Positions 29,701 to 44,700 of a stretch of DNA of 64,000 nucleotides are shown one piece after another. Within the stretch, counting starts at the first letter, position 1. Every line of letters begins with the position of its first letter. Position numbers and translations under genes: made by a program. The notes below the pieces were generated by a model. It searched no databases and had not been told where the DNA came from. It saw only the letters and a program-made list of their open reading frames with translations. The DNA comes from Meghimatium bilineatum. Taxonomy: Eukaryota > Mollusca > Gastropoda > Stylommatophora > Philomycidae. The stretch is from contig CM067310.1 of assembly GCA_034231615.1 (NCBI GenBank), forward strand, positions 947,501 through 1,011,500, read 5' to 3'.

Positions 29701-32700
29701 ATGAATAAATGATCAGAATATAATCATGAATATATAATCATGAATAAATAATCAGAATATAATCATGAATAAATAATCAGAATATAATCATGAATAAATA
29801 ATCAGAATATAATCATGAATAAATGATCTGAATATAATCATGAATAAATAATCAGAATATAATCATGAATAAATAATCAGAATATAATCATAAATAAATG
29901 ATCAGAATATAATCATGAATAAATAATCAGAATATAATCATAAATAAATAATCAGAATATAATCATGAATAAATTATCAGAATATAATCATGAATAAATA
30001 ATCAGAATATAATCATGAATAAATAATCAGAATATAATCATGAATAAATTATCAGAATATAATCATAAATAAATGATCAGAATATAATCATAAATAAATG
30101 ATCAGAATATAATCATAAATAAATAATCAGAATATAATCATGAATAAATAATCAGAATATAATCATAAATAAATAATCAGAATGACAGAAACTTATACAT
30201 AAACTAAGACAAAATGACAGAAATTAACACAACATGACACAGAATACATACAGGTATATATAAAATATTGTGAGAAATTCCAGGAGATTTGTTTGACAAA
30301 CATGCAACAGGGAGAAGGTGGTTACAGCGATAGTAAGAAAAGAAAATATTCATACCATATTTAACTGTCCAATGGGAGTGCTGTGGATAACATCCTCGTA
30401 GGATGGAGGATGTTCTCCTGAACTTATTGTTACATTCATCAAGCCACCTCCGTTACGCCATGACCAAGGTCTGCCTAAAAAATACATTAACCATCAGTGA
30501 TATCATTAGAAACGGGTTTAAAATGAAAGTCATGAATTCAACTCTGAAGGAGATGAAAGTCATGAATTCAACTCTGAAGAAGATGAAAGTCATGAATTCA
30601 ACTCTGAAGGAGATGAAAGTCATGAATTCAACTCTGAAGGAGGTGAAAGTCATGAATTCAACTCTGAAGGAGGTGAAAGTCATGAATTCAACTCTGAAGG
30701 AGGTGAAAGTCATGAATTCAACTCTGAAGGAGATGAAAGTCATGAATTCAACTCTGAAGGAGATGAAAGTCATTAATTCAACTCTGCAGGAGATGAAAGT
30801 CATTAATTCAATTATGTATGTTGCAGAATAGCCACACAATCCAGAGAATTAAACTTTCTTACAAGCTATATTCTTCTTCTGTGTTTGTTCTCAAACTCCT
30901 GCAGATTAGCAGGATGTAGTCCGGAGAACGGAATGTGTTGTGTCATGGTTTTTCAGCATTGCTGCGATATCTGCTCCTTCCGGCTTGACACGTGACTTCA
31001 GCATGGCTTTGGGTCACTGACCCTATATGGGATGGGACAGCCAACTCCATCCCATAACCTACTTAGTCGCCTTTTACGACATGCATGGAAGGTAAACAGT
31101 GTTGCTATTCTTTGCTCCCCTTTCGGGCCCCGGCAACACACGGGCGTTACAAGCTATATATGTTAGTGTTTCACTCAAAGATAAACAAGAACTTCTTACA
31201 AACTACATCTGTTAGTGCTGCTTTCAACCAATTATGGACAATCAGAAACACTTCTTACCTCTTCTCTGCCGTACATAATCATTAGATGACCTATATGTGG
31301 CATTGCGTAGGCGGCGACACCGACGGATTAAGATGATGAGTAAACAAACAATGCCGATGCCGAGAATAGCTGAGACAACCATTGGGATAATGACATGTAT
31401 ACTGAGTGAGTAGTCATAACCATGAGAGTTAGCATTGCTGACATTGTTGGAGGAGTACTCTGGTGAGAGAACAAACGTTAAGCATACGTAAGGCAATTGT
31501 AAGCAAAAGCAATACTCTATAGTATTCTGTGGTGACTCATGTCTCTGTAAACCATACATTCTCACTGCACATCGAACCATAAATGCTCAGACCTTCTAAA
31601 GCTATCCCTTATCATGTTGTGACTGACTACACACAATGTACTGCCGAGTCCCCTGATTACCTGCATAACATTCATGTTTACTCACATACCTCAACATTAT
31701 TTTCATGTAGGCTGCTCAAGGTTGCAGATTGACAAATATTTGTTGCTTTGGTCACCCATCCTATCTCCATAAGGGTATTCGGAACATCAGTTTGATCCGC
31801 TGCTTGTGTGGTTTTCATGATTGTCTAACAGCAAGACTGTCTGCACGTTTATATCCTCGGATCCTAGCATGTTCAGGTACAAATATGCAGTTGAACTTCC
31901 TGTAAACTGGCATGCGATAACAGCTCGGTTTTTCTGTGGCCGTAGAAGTTTTGTAGAGGAGCTGGGCACCACCATATTAAAACAAGCCCACTCAACTATT
32001 ATTTTGAGACAATAGGTATGTGTTGTAGGTTATCCATAAAAAAGATGTTCTTCAAGGTATGTGGAGGGTGAAAGAAGATGGGGTGATCAGAAGAAGACAT
32101 GACTGGATAATATCCAGGACCTGACAGGGTGTTGGGTTTCCAAACTCACAGGATGATAGAGGACAGAGATGTGTTGTGATCTTTCTACACCAAATGTCTC
32201 ATGATGCCACCGACCATGACAGGTTTTATTATATTGATTCTTATAGATTCTATGCTACATTCCCTATGACTGTGTCACATTCACAGATTCTATGCTACAT
32301 TCCCTATGACTGTGTCAACATGTGTTGAGATATTTGTGTGGGACACCACCTTTCATCCCTACCTCCATCACACTACATAGACTATTCACGATGAGGATCT
32401 GTCTGTCTCAAAGAACACTGCGGGCAATCTACAAGTGTAAGAAGTGCTAGGACAAATCCAAAAACACTCCTACCCCGAACCTTCAGCACTCCTGCAAGCA
32501 CTGCAATAGAACTTTCTGGACCCGAATCTGACTCATCAGGCATCTACGAACTCACAAACCAAATTAAATATTATCAATTTTTGTTCTTTAACGTGTTTAT
32601 TGTATTTATTGTTTTACATGCAATGCTCATCTTTGCTTGCGAAGGAGGAACATCATCACAATACCAGCTGTCCCACCATGTCTTGTCACAACTTAGAAAT

Positions 32701-35700
32701 CTTGTGTTTCCCATGGACTCAAGTGTGTCCATCATAACATCAAAGGACATTTTTTAAAATGTCCATAACATCAAAGGACATACTCAAGTGTGATAAGACC
32801 CCCTCAAACCTAGTATTTTTTTGGCACTGGCGAACTTAAGCCCCATCTTTATAACAGATGGGCTGGTCTAGATGGCAAATTAATAGTGTATAAGTTTATA
32901 AAGTTATTATTTCATAAGTTAGTAGTGTATAAGTTTATAATATTATAATTTTATGAAGTTAGTAGTATATAAATTTATACTGTTATAATTTTATGTAGTT
33001 AGTAGTGTATAAGTTTAAAAAGTTATAATATAATAGTTTAGAGAATTATAATTTTATATAGTTAGTAGTGTACCAACTAAAAATGTCAACAATTTAGAAT
33101 ATCTCGGTTCAACCATCAACACCACATGAGAATGAGATGTGAGAGATCAGAAATTGATAAGTAATAGCCCTACAAAAACATAACAGATGAAAAATTGATG
33201 GCAAGGGGCAAACAGAAAAATAAATGTTACAACTATTTAGAAGCTATATCTTTCCAGTGACAATATATGGCTGTGAGACATGGACAAGAAATCCGTGATG
33301 GAAAAGAAAGTATCAGCATTCAATATGAAATGTTACAGAAAGGTTCGAAGAATATCATTGGCAGAAAGATGAACCAGCGCAGACGTCTGCAAAGACTTGA
33401 ACATAGAAGACTGGTTCCTCAAAACTATATAAAATTCAAGTAAACCTATTTTGGACATATAAAAAGTCAATTGTTTAGAAAGATTAATCAAGTAAAAAGT
33501 TCCAGGAAAGAGAACATGAGGCAAACCAAGACTACGATAGACACAATAACATTGAAGACCTTCTGAACACGACACTGGAACAGGCTGGTAGGTAGAGAAG
33601 CTAGTACAGAACTAAGAGGCTTACAGTATGGAAGTGAAGACAATGTTCTGTACAGGATACGCCAAACACAGGATGGCAGTGTACAAGGTTTGATAGTTAT
33701 TTCATGAAGTTAGTAGTTTATAAGTTTATAACGTGATTTTTTTGGAAGTTAGTAGAGTATAATTTTATACTATAGTTTTCCCTTACCACCTTGTGATGTT
33801 CTAATTTTTGAGCTGACACGACCTTCACAGAAGAAAAATGAAATTGTGTTTACATTATAATCTAGAATAGAAATTTCATAAAATTGCGGAACACAAAAAA
33901 TGGGAACAAATAAAGCAAACTGTGAGAAATACATCGCAATATAGAATCTGAAACAAATAAAATAGAACTTCTCCCACATACCCATCTATTTCAATGTATA
34001 CAACTACAAGCTAGACAAGAACTTCTCTCACCATGTCCATCTATTTAAAACACTTTATATGAGATTCGATTGAACTTACATAAAACACTGGTTTATATAA
34101 TCGCTTCACTCAGACACGACAGACTATAACTAGTGGGTAATGATGTGCACACAAGAAAACATACCAATACACTAAACATATTTAACGTTTCAACCAAAAG
34201 GTCTTTATCAAGATAAACACAAAACATCAAAAGTCGACGAATGGAAAACTTATCACATCAAACAAACATTCGTCATCTATTTTTCCATTCGTACTGACTA
34301 CATGTATATCATGTCTGACTTGTACTGACTACATGTATATCATGTCTGACTTGTACTGACTACATGTATATCATGTCTGACTTGTACTGACTACATGTAT
34401 ATCATGTCTGACTTGTACTGACTACATATATATCATCATCTTTGATTATGCAATCTTCATATTTGGTGGTCTCAAAGTGGTAGCATACCTATTGAAGCTC
34501 CATTACTTCTCCACCCAAAAATCAAAAGACACAATATCTACAATTTTTATACCAACACTCTCTGCTACCAATGTCAAACATGGACATGGTCTTTAACAGC
34601 TTTGCAGCAGAAGAAAATCATGACAAGTGAAATGAAGTGTCAGAGAAAAGCTGCAATGGTTTTACTAAACTAGATCAAATAAGAAATTAGGAAAATAGTT
34701 GGTATAATATCACATATTGAAAGACAGCAAGTAAAATGGTGTGGTCACCTTATGAGAATGAACATAAACCAAATACCAATAAGAGCATATAACAAAAGAA
34801 TATCCAGACATAAGGCCAAAGTCAGACCAAGAAAACGGTGGATAGAAAACATCAAGATCACCTTGAACAAACATAGACTTAATGACACCAAGGACACATC
34901 TGGCCATAGAATGACAACTGAAGCTCCCACTTCTATGCCTAATGGTGGCAAGTGTGGATGCTATCAACCATCATTCACCTGTGGATAGGTAATAAATAAT
35001 CCTATTAAGAATGAAACGATCAATCCAGTATTTTCGGCTGTACTGACTTCATAGGCAATATTTACATCAGTAGGTTGCCATTGTATTCTGAATGGTCCAG
35101 ATATACAACTGTCTGTGGTGGAAATTGAACCTGGTATATTGGCTGTCTGAGGCGTGTAATCTGCTTATCCACCACAGAACTGAACTGTTTCGAGAGAAAC
35201 TTCATGAATCTCACTCTGGACATCCTTGCCTGACTGGATCACTTGATGAATCTCATTCCAGACATCCGTGTCTGACTGAATCACTTGATGAATCTCACTT
35301 CGGACATCCTTGTCTGACTGAATCACTTAATGAATCTCACTCTGGACATCCTTGCCTGACTGAATCACTTGATGAATCTCACTCCAGACATCCTTGCCTG
35401 ACTGAATCACTTGATGAATCTCACTCTGGACATCCTTGCCTGACTGAATCACTTGATGAATCTCACTCCAGACATCCTTGTCTGACTGAATCACTTGATG
35501 AATCTCACTCCAGACATCCTTGTCTGACTGAATCACTTGATGAATCTCACTCTGGACATCCTTGTCTGACTGAATCACTTGATGAATCTCACTCCAGACA
35601 TCCTTGTCTGACTGAATCACTTGATGAATCTCACTCCAGACATCCTTGTCTGACTGAATCACTTGATGAATCTCACTCCAGACATCCTTGTCTGACTGAA

Positions 35701-38700
35701 TCACTTGTTAATTAAGGAACACTTATCCTTCATTGTTCCAATCAAAAACCAAAAAAATGATTTTTAAAAAATCTTTCAGTTTGTACTTTTTTAGAAATCC
35801 GAGAAATATGTATACCAGGAAAACTACATACCACACATGCTCGGGATCTCGTCACTGTTATCTCCGCAGTGATCATATGAATCACATTTCAGATGCTCAG
35901 ATATGCACTGCCCATTGTCACATTTGTAATACTCTCTGTAGTCACTGCAACCTGCAAGCAAATATTTCACATTTTTAAACAATTTATTGCAATCTGCAAG
36001 CAGGCATTTGACATTTTCAAACAATTTGTTGCAATCTGCAAGCAGGCATTTGACATTTTCATACAATATGTTGCAATCTACAAATGAAATACTTCTAATT
36101 AAACTACTAACTAAAATTCCATTATTTTTGTAGTATGCACATAAAATCTAAGTATTATGCTTCCTTGATCTACCTGCTTAACCCCCCTCCCCCAAATCCT
36201 AATCTTTCCTCTCCATGCTACAGGATTTCTGGTATCCTGTACCCATGATTCCTGTATCATACATATCCAGCTTGTAACCAGATCTCTCTTGTCCCTCAAA
36301 GTCAGATGTGACAGGCTGGAAACTAAGGTTAGTCATGCCCTTCCCTACATCAAGTAGGACCATAGTCCTACCCAAGCAAGCAAAGGTGCAGAGTTGGTGC
36401 TGACACCAGGCCTAGAGACCCTCCAGCAACAATAGTATCACACAATACAAATAAATAATGTAAACAAATAAATAACGTCTTCAAAAAAAATAATACACAA
36501 AATACTGGTTCTACAACTAAAATCTAAATTTTTAAATGCATGTAACTCAAGCTGTCCTCGCTGATGACATGTACACACCCAGTATTTACTTACCATATGA
36601 ATACATTGCATATGATATAACTACAGAATCGTCTACGTAACAGCCTTTAATTCGAATATAAAAGCCATTCTGAGATCTCTGCACTGCATCGCTGAGAATG
36701 TGATCATTAGGTCTCATCTTCAGACGTTGCTCTTCTGTGGATGTAAGGCCTCCCCGAACTTCCAGACTGTAATCACAGGAGTCCATCAATTCTTTAAAAA
36801 TATAAAGCATCATTTGTGAAAGGAAGGGGAGGAAAAAAATCTGATATAAAAATTAGAAGGAAAACAAATCTAATATAACTTACGAAAGTAGGAGGATGTA
36901 GTGGCATGCTAGTTGTGTGTGTGGGTGTATGTTTGGCTATGTACGTCGTTGGTTGTGTGTTAATTTCCTTTTAGTATGTCCCTTCATCCTTATAATAACG
37001 AGATTACACAATATTATTGAATGCATTATTATATTTTCTCCACCTTGGTCTATAAACAGATTTTAGACTTTGGACACTTTCGAGATGCCAAAATCACATC
37101 CATTGCATTTTTTGGATGGGTTTATACATGGAAATTTAGGATACTGCATGCACCATGAACAATATATGTAAGATGATGTGTTAGTTGCTTGTAAGTGACT
37201 TTACCACTATGCTCTAGCAACCTCTTGCTGCTGTAAAAACTAGTTTCCATAATTATACAAAAAAGGGACCATTTCCAAAATAAGGGTCTACCTTTTTTAC
37301 GGCATGCGAAACAAAATAAATGTCACAGGAGAGACAATTGTTTTCTCATGATTATTTCCCTTGGCTACAATTTCTGATCACTGGCTGGAGCTCGAGATAT
37401 TTCATTTAGGAGGATTGTACGGGTGGGCCTCTCAGTGGGCAGTATTCACAATGGGGAGGGGTGTTCCTCTCAGTGGGTAACAGGACTTTCTGCATCCGCA
37501 GCAATCCTCGCAACTGTAACATGCATACTGCATCTTTATTGGTCACAAGTAAACTCAACATTCTAATGGTAGCCATTTTGTATCCAAGTCTCAATCAGTA
37601 TTCAGTGATGGCACAAAATTACAATCTTTTGTATCAGCACAGATTTCATAAAAAGTGTGAAGGTTGTGTGTGTGTGTGTGTGTGTATATAAACAAACTCC
37701 CTACATTATTTTTTTTTCTAGGCTGTTTGATACGGTTAAAATATTATTTTTTCTTCTTCTTCTTTCGTTCACTTGAAACATGTCTATATCTGTAATTCTG
37801 TCTCCTTAATAAAACTCACTGTCTTTTGTAGTTCATACAGTGTCCCATAGAGTTTTGATTCCAGTGTTGTTTCCTCTGGCCAATATGTCTGCCTCAGCGT
37901 TTCATGCTCAGAACACTCTTGAAGTATATGTTTGGCACTCTGTGCTGCCTGTCCACATGTACACATGGCCGTGTTGCCAATCTTGAACTTTGTATACATG
38001 TGACTGCGGAGTCGGTTGTGTCCTGTTCTGAGACGTAGAATTATAACTTGTTCTGATCTGTTCATATTGTGATAGTCATCTTGTGTTGGTGTTTGTGGCT
38101 TTCTTATTGACTTTATCTGTTTTTTCTGATGGTAGGTGATTGGTATATCTGGTTGGTCTTCAGCAGCACCTTCCTTAGCCAGTTGGTCTGCTTTTTCATT
38201 TCCTGGTATTCCACAGTGAGAGGGTATCCACTGCATGGTTACCCTATACTGGTAAGACAATTCGCTAAGTAGTTTTTTCAAGTCTGTTAGTTTTCCAGAC
38301 TGGAGAGCTTGAAGCACTGACCTTGCATCTGTCAGGAATACCACAGGCTGTAGGTCAGAGTTGGAGTTCAGCAGTTATTTAGCTGCCACACTAATTGCCT
38401 GGATTTCTGCATCATAATTATTGCAGAATTTTCCTGTCGGTGTTCTGATTGTATCTCTAGGCTTGTGTGGATATTCTATATATACACCTGCACCTCCATT
38501 CCTCACAGCATTCTGTGCTGACCCATCTGTGTACACTCTGACCCATATATCTTGTGGATATTCCTCATCCAGGAAACTGAGGGTGACTGTCATTCGCTGC
38601 ACACTGTTCTGTTCGTCCTCGCTTAGTATTCCTTTCACATGGGTCTGAATGTATATTGGCATTCCATGGCTTTCACTCCACGGGGTTTGCTCTGGTACAG

Positions 38701-41700
38701 ACCTTAAGGGGCTGCCAACTTCAGGTAGGTCTGTAAGTTGTCTACGGAGTCGTTTAGCTTGATGGATAAAGCTGCTCCTTTTCAGTCGTCCCATTGCTAG
38801 ATTTTGGAATCTTTCCTTCATTGGATGGCTTGGCATACACTGAAACTTTTCTGCTTGAATTAGTACTTTTGTGTCTCTGCGTTCGCCAAGTGTTTGCAAT
38901 CTTCCCATTTTCTGCATCTCTGCTATGGGTGTTGATTTCATTGCTCCCAACATTATTCTAAGTGCCTGGTTTTGCACTTTATCTAGATCTTGTAATGTGG
39001 TGTTTGATGCAGGACACCACGCAGCTGAACCATATTCCAGGTGTGGTCTTATGCCTTGCTGGTAAACTTTACTGAGTATATTCCCACTGGCTCCCCATGT
39101 GGTTCCACTTAGTTTTCTCAGGATAGCTAACTTCCTCCTGGCTTTTGTTGTTGCTTTGTTTATGTGCTGCTTCCATGTCAGTTTATCATCAAAAGTAACT
39201 CCGAGGTATGTGGGTTGTTTGTCTTCTTTCAAGAGCTCTCCATCTATTTTGATATGACCGGCTTTTTGTTTTGGTGAGAGGGTAAAAAGTGTAGTGCTGC
39301 ACTTATCTGTGTTAATGCTGACGCACCATCTATTAGCCCATAAGGTTAGGGCATCGATAGCTCTTTGTATTTGTTAGTGGCCACTGTCGCATGTTCTTCT
39401 GTGCACCAGATCACCAGGTCGTCAGCATACATTGCCACTTTGATCCCGTGTGGTAGTTCAGCAACTAGGTCATTGATGTAAACCAAGAAAAGTGTGGGCG
39501 ACAGGACTCCTCCCTGGGGGACTCCATGACGCAGTAGAACTTTCTTGCTCTTGCGACCATCTAATTGTACCCTGGCTCTTCTATTATGCAGGTATGCTTT
39601 TACCCATTTATACATTCTTGAGCTAACCCTGCAATTTCGCAATTTTTTTAGGAGCCCTTCTTTCCAGACCTTATCAAATGCTTTTCTGAGGTCTATCCAT
39701 GCTGCTAGTACCAGTTTCTTTTCTTGGAAGGCATCCTCAATCTCTTGGGAGAGGTAGGTTGCCTGATCTTCAGTAGAGTAGCACTGTCTGAAACCTGTTT
39801 GCTGTGATACCAGAAGGTTTCACTTTCAAGGTACCACTGCATCCTAAGATTGATAATGCGTTCCATTGTTTTGCATAGACAGCTTGTGAGGCTGATGGGC
39901 CTGTAGTTGGAGACTGTGTTGCCATCTTTTCCTGATTTGAGGAGTGGTATCATTATTGCTTCTCTCCACGCCTGTGGTACATTACCCGTGGACCAGCTTG
40001 TGTTAAAGATCTGCAGTAGCTTTGCTCTTGCTGCAATTCCCAGGTTTCTAATCATTTCATTGGACACTCCATCAGCTCCAGGGGACTTTTTCATTTTCAA
40101 TTTGGATATTGCATGCTCCAGTTCTCTCATTGTGATTGGTGCCTCCATGACTTCAGGTATAGGTTCACCTTGTCCAATGTTTTGCTGGTTCTCTCGAACC
40201 TCCTGTTGTTTGTCTGGGCTGACTTTGACGTTATTGTCTTCTGCAAAGTAATCAGCTGCATGTTTACCTGTTAAAATGTTTCTATCTTTATAAAGTGTGA
40301 TCCTGGTATTTCTCCCTGTACCTTCATCATTTAGTTGTTTTACAAGTTTCCATAATTTCCTAGTATCTCTTTCTAGGTTCAGCGACTCTGTTTTTTCTTT
40401 CCAGCTGCTCCGTCTGGCTTGTAACTTGGCTCTTTGAAATTTAGCCTTTGTTTGCTGATATTTGTTGTGATGTTCTTGGCTAGGTCTGTTCTCAGCCTGC
40501 TGTCTAGATGTTTCCATCTCATTTTGCAGCTTTTCCAGTTCATCATTCCAGTAGGGTTTGTAGTTTTTGCGTGCTCCCCTGTGTATGGTTTTACTAGCAG
40601 CATGTAGTATACATCTATTAAATTCACTCACTGCTCTATTGATGTCTTTGTCCAAGTTCATGTCCTTAGCTAGAACACTGGTTAAATGCTGGTACATTTT
40701 CCAGTCTGCCCTTTTATAGTTCCACCTAGTGAGCGTGCTGCTGTCCGTGGTAAATTCATTGTGGATTTCCAGAAATACTGGTCTGTGGTCACTACCTCCA
40801 AGCTGCTTTCCAACAACACGTGTGATGTTCCATTCCAAGCCTGGTGAGTGGAATGCTAGGTCTGGTGTAGAGGTGGTGTGCCATGCTCTCGAGTAGAAGG
40901 TTGGCGAGTCTGCTGGCTGGTTAATAAGGATGAGATTATTTTCATCCTGCCAGCTCTCAAGTTCCTCACCTCTCTTGTCGATATGATCGTAGCCCCAGCT
41001 CTGAGAGTGGCTGTTGAAGTCACCACACACCATAAGTCTCTCTTTGTCTGGAATTGTGTCTAGTGCCAATGGTTTATCATTTGGGCAGTAGTAGTTCAGG
41101 AGATGGAATTCTGCACTGTCTGTTTTTAGGTGGAGCATCTGGTATTCTGCCCCTTCCATATATACTTCAAGCTGACATGCGCTGATATTGTTTTTAACAA
41201 GTGTCAGAATTCCACCCTTTCGCCTTCCTTTCGGTCAGATCGGTAGCACTGGTAGCCTCTGATTTTGAAGGCTATGTCGCTGCTGAGGTGTGTTTCTTGG
41301 ATACAGCATATGTTAACTTGTTCTTCACTGAGGACATTTTCAAGTTCCAATTTTTTGCTGTATCCATCTCTTTTACTGTTGACACCCTCAGCATTCCAGT
41401 GCATTATTTTTATTGGTCGTTTGTTTGTTTGGCCAGTAGCTCTATTCCCTTGCCTCCTGGCTCCTCGGGGCAATTGAAAAGGACTTCCAGTAACTGAGGT
41501 TGGGCCCTTTCGAGGTATAGGGCCCGGCACCGTCCCTGCCTGAACGTCCACCACAGGGCAGGCACCATAACTATTTATAGATGTAGACATGTTTCCATTG
41601 TGTTTTGTGCGTGGCATCCTGATTATCTGTGCGCCTTTTGGCTGGATGCCTCCGTCTTCAGCACTCTGCTTACTAGGGCAGGACTATGGTCCTGCTCGAG

Positions 41701-44700
41701 TGGGACTGCCCGACCAGTCTTAGTTTCCAGCCCCTGATGGCTGAACTAAGCCCCATCACCTCTGCACGGTGCTGGTCTCGATGGAGTATTTTTTCTTGAA
41801 AAGAACCTTGTTGTTTAGCCACCACTATGTTTTACTTTCAATATAGATATTATCTGTCATTCTAAGTTCTGTAACATTTTGTTGAAAATGCTGCAATTGT
41901 TCTCATTAATTGGTGATTGTCCATGATTCACATCCATATATAGCAACTTGGAATGTGAAGACTGTATACAAAAAAATGTTATGGCCAGCCATGTACTATC
42001 TTCTGTGTACTGGTGGATTGGGACATTTCCCTATTTTAAAGGTCTATGTATTTCAACCATCTAGTCAAAGCTGTTTCCTGGGGATTGGCAAGTCTTACAC
42101 AAGCAGACACACAAATGAGGAGCCATATCTGAGCTGAAATGTAGTTGGGTTAACTGGAATTCAGGCATTTGTCAGAATAGAAAGTGTTTTAAATTTGTCA
42201 GAATAGAAAGTGTTTTAAATTTGTCAGAATAGAAAGTGTTTTAAATTTGCAAAAACACTAAATCAGAAAGATTGACACTGACTTACCATAACGAGTCTTG
42301 TATCGAATAATCTTCAAGTAAACACCATGATAGCTGGGAACTTTCTTTATGATCCATATACAATCTCGGTTCAGTCCATCAGCTGCAGCATTCAAGTGCA
42401 TAATCCCTCCCTCAGATGCAGTAACCATATAATCACAGCCTGCAGCAACACAATATTATTTATATAAAAACATTGCTACTTTATGAATGTGAATCATGGA
42501 CAATGAGTAAACAAATAAGTGACTTCAAGCAGCAGAGATATAGATCCTTGAGAAAAGAGTAATGCAGATGTTGCACTGCCGTATAATCAAATGTTGAAAC
42601 ATTAAAGATAATAACAATAATTGCAGGCAATCTTCATTGTGGAGATGGCACTTGATGAAGATGAATAAAAGTAAACAATTCTAGCTTCTGCTGTTAGGAA
42701 GAGAAGTGTGGGTGATGTCAATAGTGACACAGAAAGTGTGGGTGATGTCAATATTGACACAGAAAGTGTGGGTGATGCCAATAGTGACACAGAAAGTGTG
42801 GGTGATGTCAATAGTGACACAGAAAGTGTGGGTGATGTCAATATTGACACAGAAAGTGTGGGTGATGCCAATAGTGACACAGAAAGTGTGGGTGATGTCA
42901 ATCGTGACACAGAAAGTGTGGGTGATGTCAATAGTGACACAGAAAGTGTGGGTGATGTCAATAGTGACACAGAAAGTGTGAGTGATGTCAATAGTGACAC
43001 AGAAAGTGTGGGTGATGTCAATAGTGACACAGAAAGTGTGGGTGATGTCAATAGTGACACAGAAAGAAGTGTGGGTGATGTCAATAGTGACACAGAAAGA
43101 GAAGTGTGGGTGATGTCAATAGTGACACAGAAAGAGAAGTGTGGGTGATGTCAATAGTGACACAGAAAGAGAAGTGTGGGTGATGTCAATAGTGACACAG
43201 AAAGTGTGGGTGATGTCAATAGTGACACAGAAAGTGTGGGTGATGTCAATAGTGACACAGAAAGTGTGGGTGATGTCAATAGTGACACAGAAAGTGTGGG
43301 TGATGTCAATAGTGACACAGAAAGTGTGGGTGATGTCAATAGTGACATAGAAAGTGTGGGTGATGTCAATAGTGACACAGAAAGAAGTGTGGCTGATGTC
43401 AATAGTGACACAGAAAGAGAAGTGTGGGTGATGTCAATAGTGACACAGAAAGAGAAGTGTGGGTGATGTCAATAGTGACACAGAAAGAGAAGTGTGGGTG
43501 ATGTCAATAGTGACACAGAAAGTGTGGGGGATGTCAATAGTGACACAGAAAGTGTGGGTGATGTCAATAGTGACACAGAAAGTGTGGGTGATGTCAATAG
43601 TGACACAGAAAGTGTGGGTGATGTCAATAGTGACACAGAAAGTGTGGGTGATGTCAATAGTGACACAGAAAGTGTGGGTGATGTCAATAGTGACACCGAA
43701 AACAGCAAAAATGGTAAAACAAGTTTGACAGCGGGTTTGAGGTTGATGCCCCATGTGCAGTACGGGAAACAGGTTGCAATGTATGACTGGACTACTAGAA
43801 ATATAGTTACTTACATTCACCATTCAGCGGTATACACCCACCATTCAGTGGTATACACCCACCATTCAGTGGTATACACACAGAATGTATTAGTCACCAG
43901 TAGCAAATATGGATGTGTTGAGTCATTGGTACAAAAATAAAACAACGACATCATACATTTCTGTTCTCTGGACTACACCCTGCTGGAACTCTAGTGAGAC
44001 TATCCTGCTACAAGAGAGACCTGGTGGCAGTGTTAGATAGATGCAAAAAGCATATATGAGATATGATATTTTGGAAGATTTACTCCATTTCAGATTCTGA
44101 CACTTGAGACAAAATGCATGATTGATCCACATTATAATTTTTGATGTGGGAATATTATATAAAACAGTTATTCCTAAATACTACAAAAAATAATCATGCT
44201 AGTAATCACCGCTGTTTGTTTCCCTTGATGGTGCGCAACATTCAGAGAACCCAGCATTGAATAATAAATTTGGGAAACTCCAGCTGTGACCATGGCCACA
44301 GCAGTCGACATTTTCATGGTTCCCTAGCTGTGATGGCACATGGATCGTTATGAAAGACAGATCCAAGCAACATGTGACATTCTTTGGAAGAGTCCAGAAT
44401 CAGGCAAACATATTAAACTTGCATAATTGGATAACCATCTTGGACTGCACAGATGGCTGTCCCATCCACCCCAGTGACCTGAGTCCGGAGCTGGGTTGCT
44501 AAGGACTCCTCCAACACGTAAGGATCTGTGGTAGGAGACAAACTCATGACACCAAATTCACATATTGCAGAAAGATAGAATAGCCACAAATTCCCTGGAG
44601 TTTACACCCCCCCCTCCCAGTAGGAGACCTCTCCTCATAGCATTTTACACCGTTGACATTTGGTACACACCGCTGACATTTGGTGCACACCAAGTGATTT

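Noticed and set aside
28497-30182. CRISPR-like regular direct repeats (also 24862-25683 and 42703-43700)
   Set aside because: Units are contiguous without unique spacers, the host is eukaryotic, and no cas genes are present.
30471-30474. Alternative acceptor CAG four bases downstream for the first PPSY exon
   Set aside because: It gives a stop after ten codons; the upstream TTTTTTAG keeps the frame and reveals two PPSY motifs.
34710-34967. Minus-strand ORFs with hydrophobic stretches
   Set aside because: Antisense shadows of a LINE tail with clear RPRKRWIENIK on the plus strand.
35205-35708. Secreted repeat protein (LDESHSRHPCLTES)n or its antisense (IQSDKDVWSEIHQV)n
   Set aside because: Both strands are open to the same extent, there is no signal peptide, and it follows a SINE in a gene 2 intron.
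39907-40251. Plus-strand ORFs within 38421-41497
   Set aside because: Antisense of the LINE-A coding region, which has all catalytic motifs.
42703-43823. Acidic repeat protein SVGDVNSDTE
   Set aside because: AAAGAGAA-type insertions change frame between blocks and it lies inside a gene 2 intron on the opposite strand after a LINE end.
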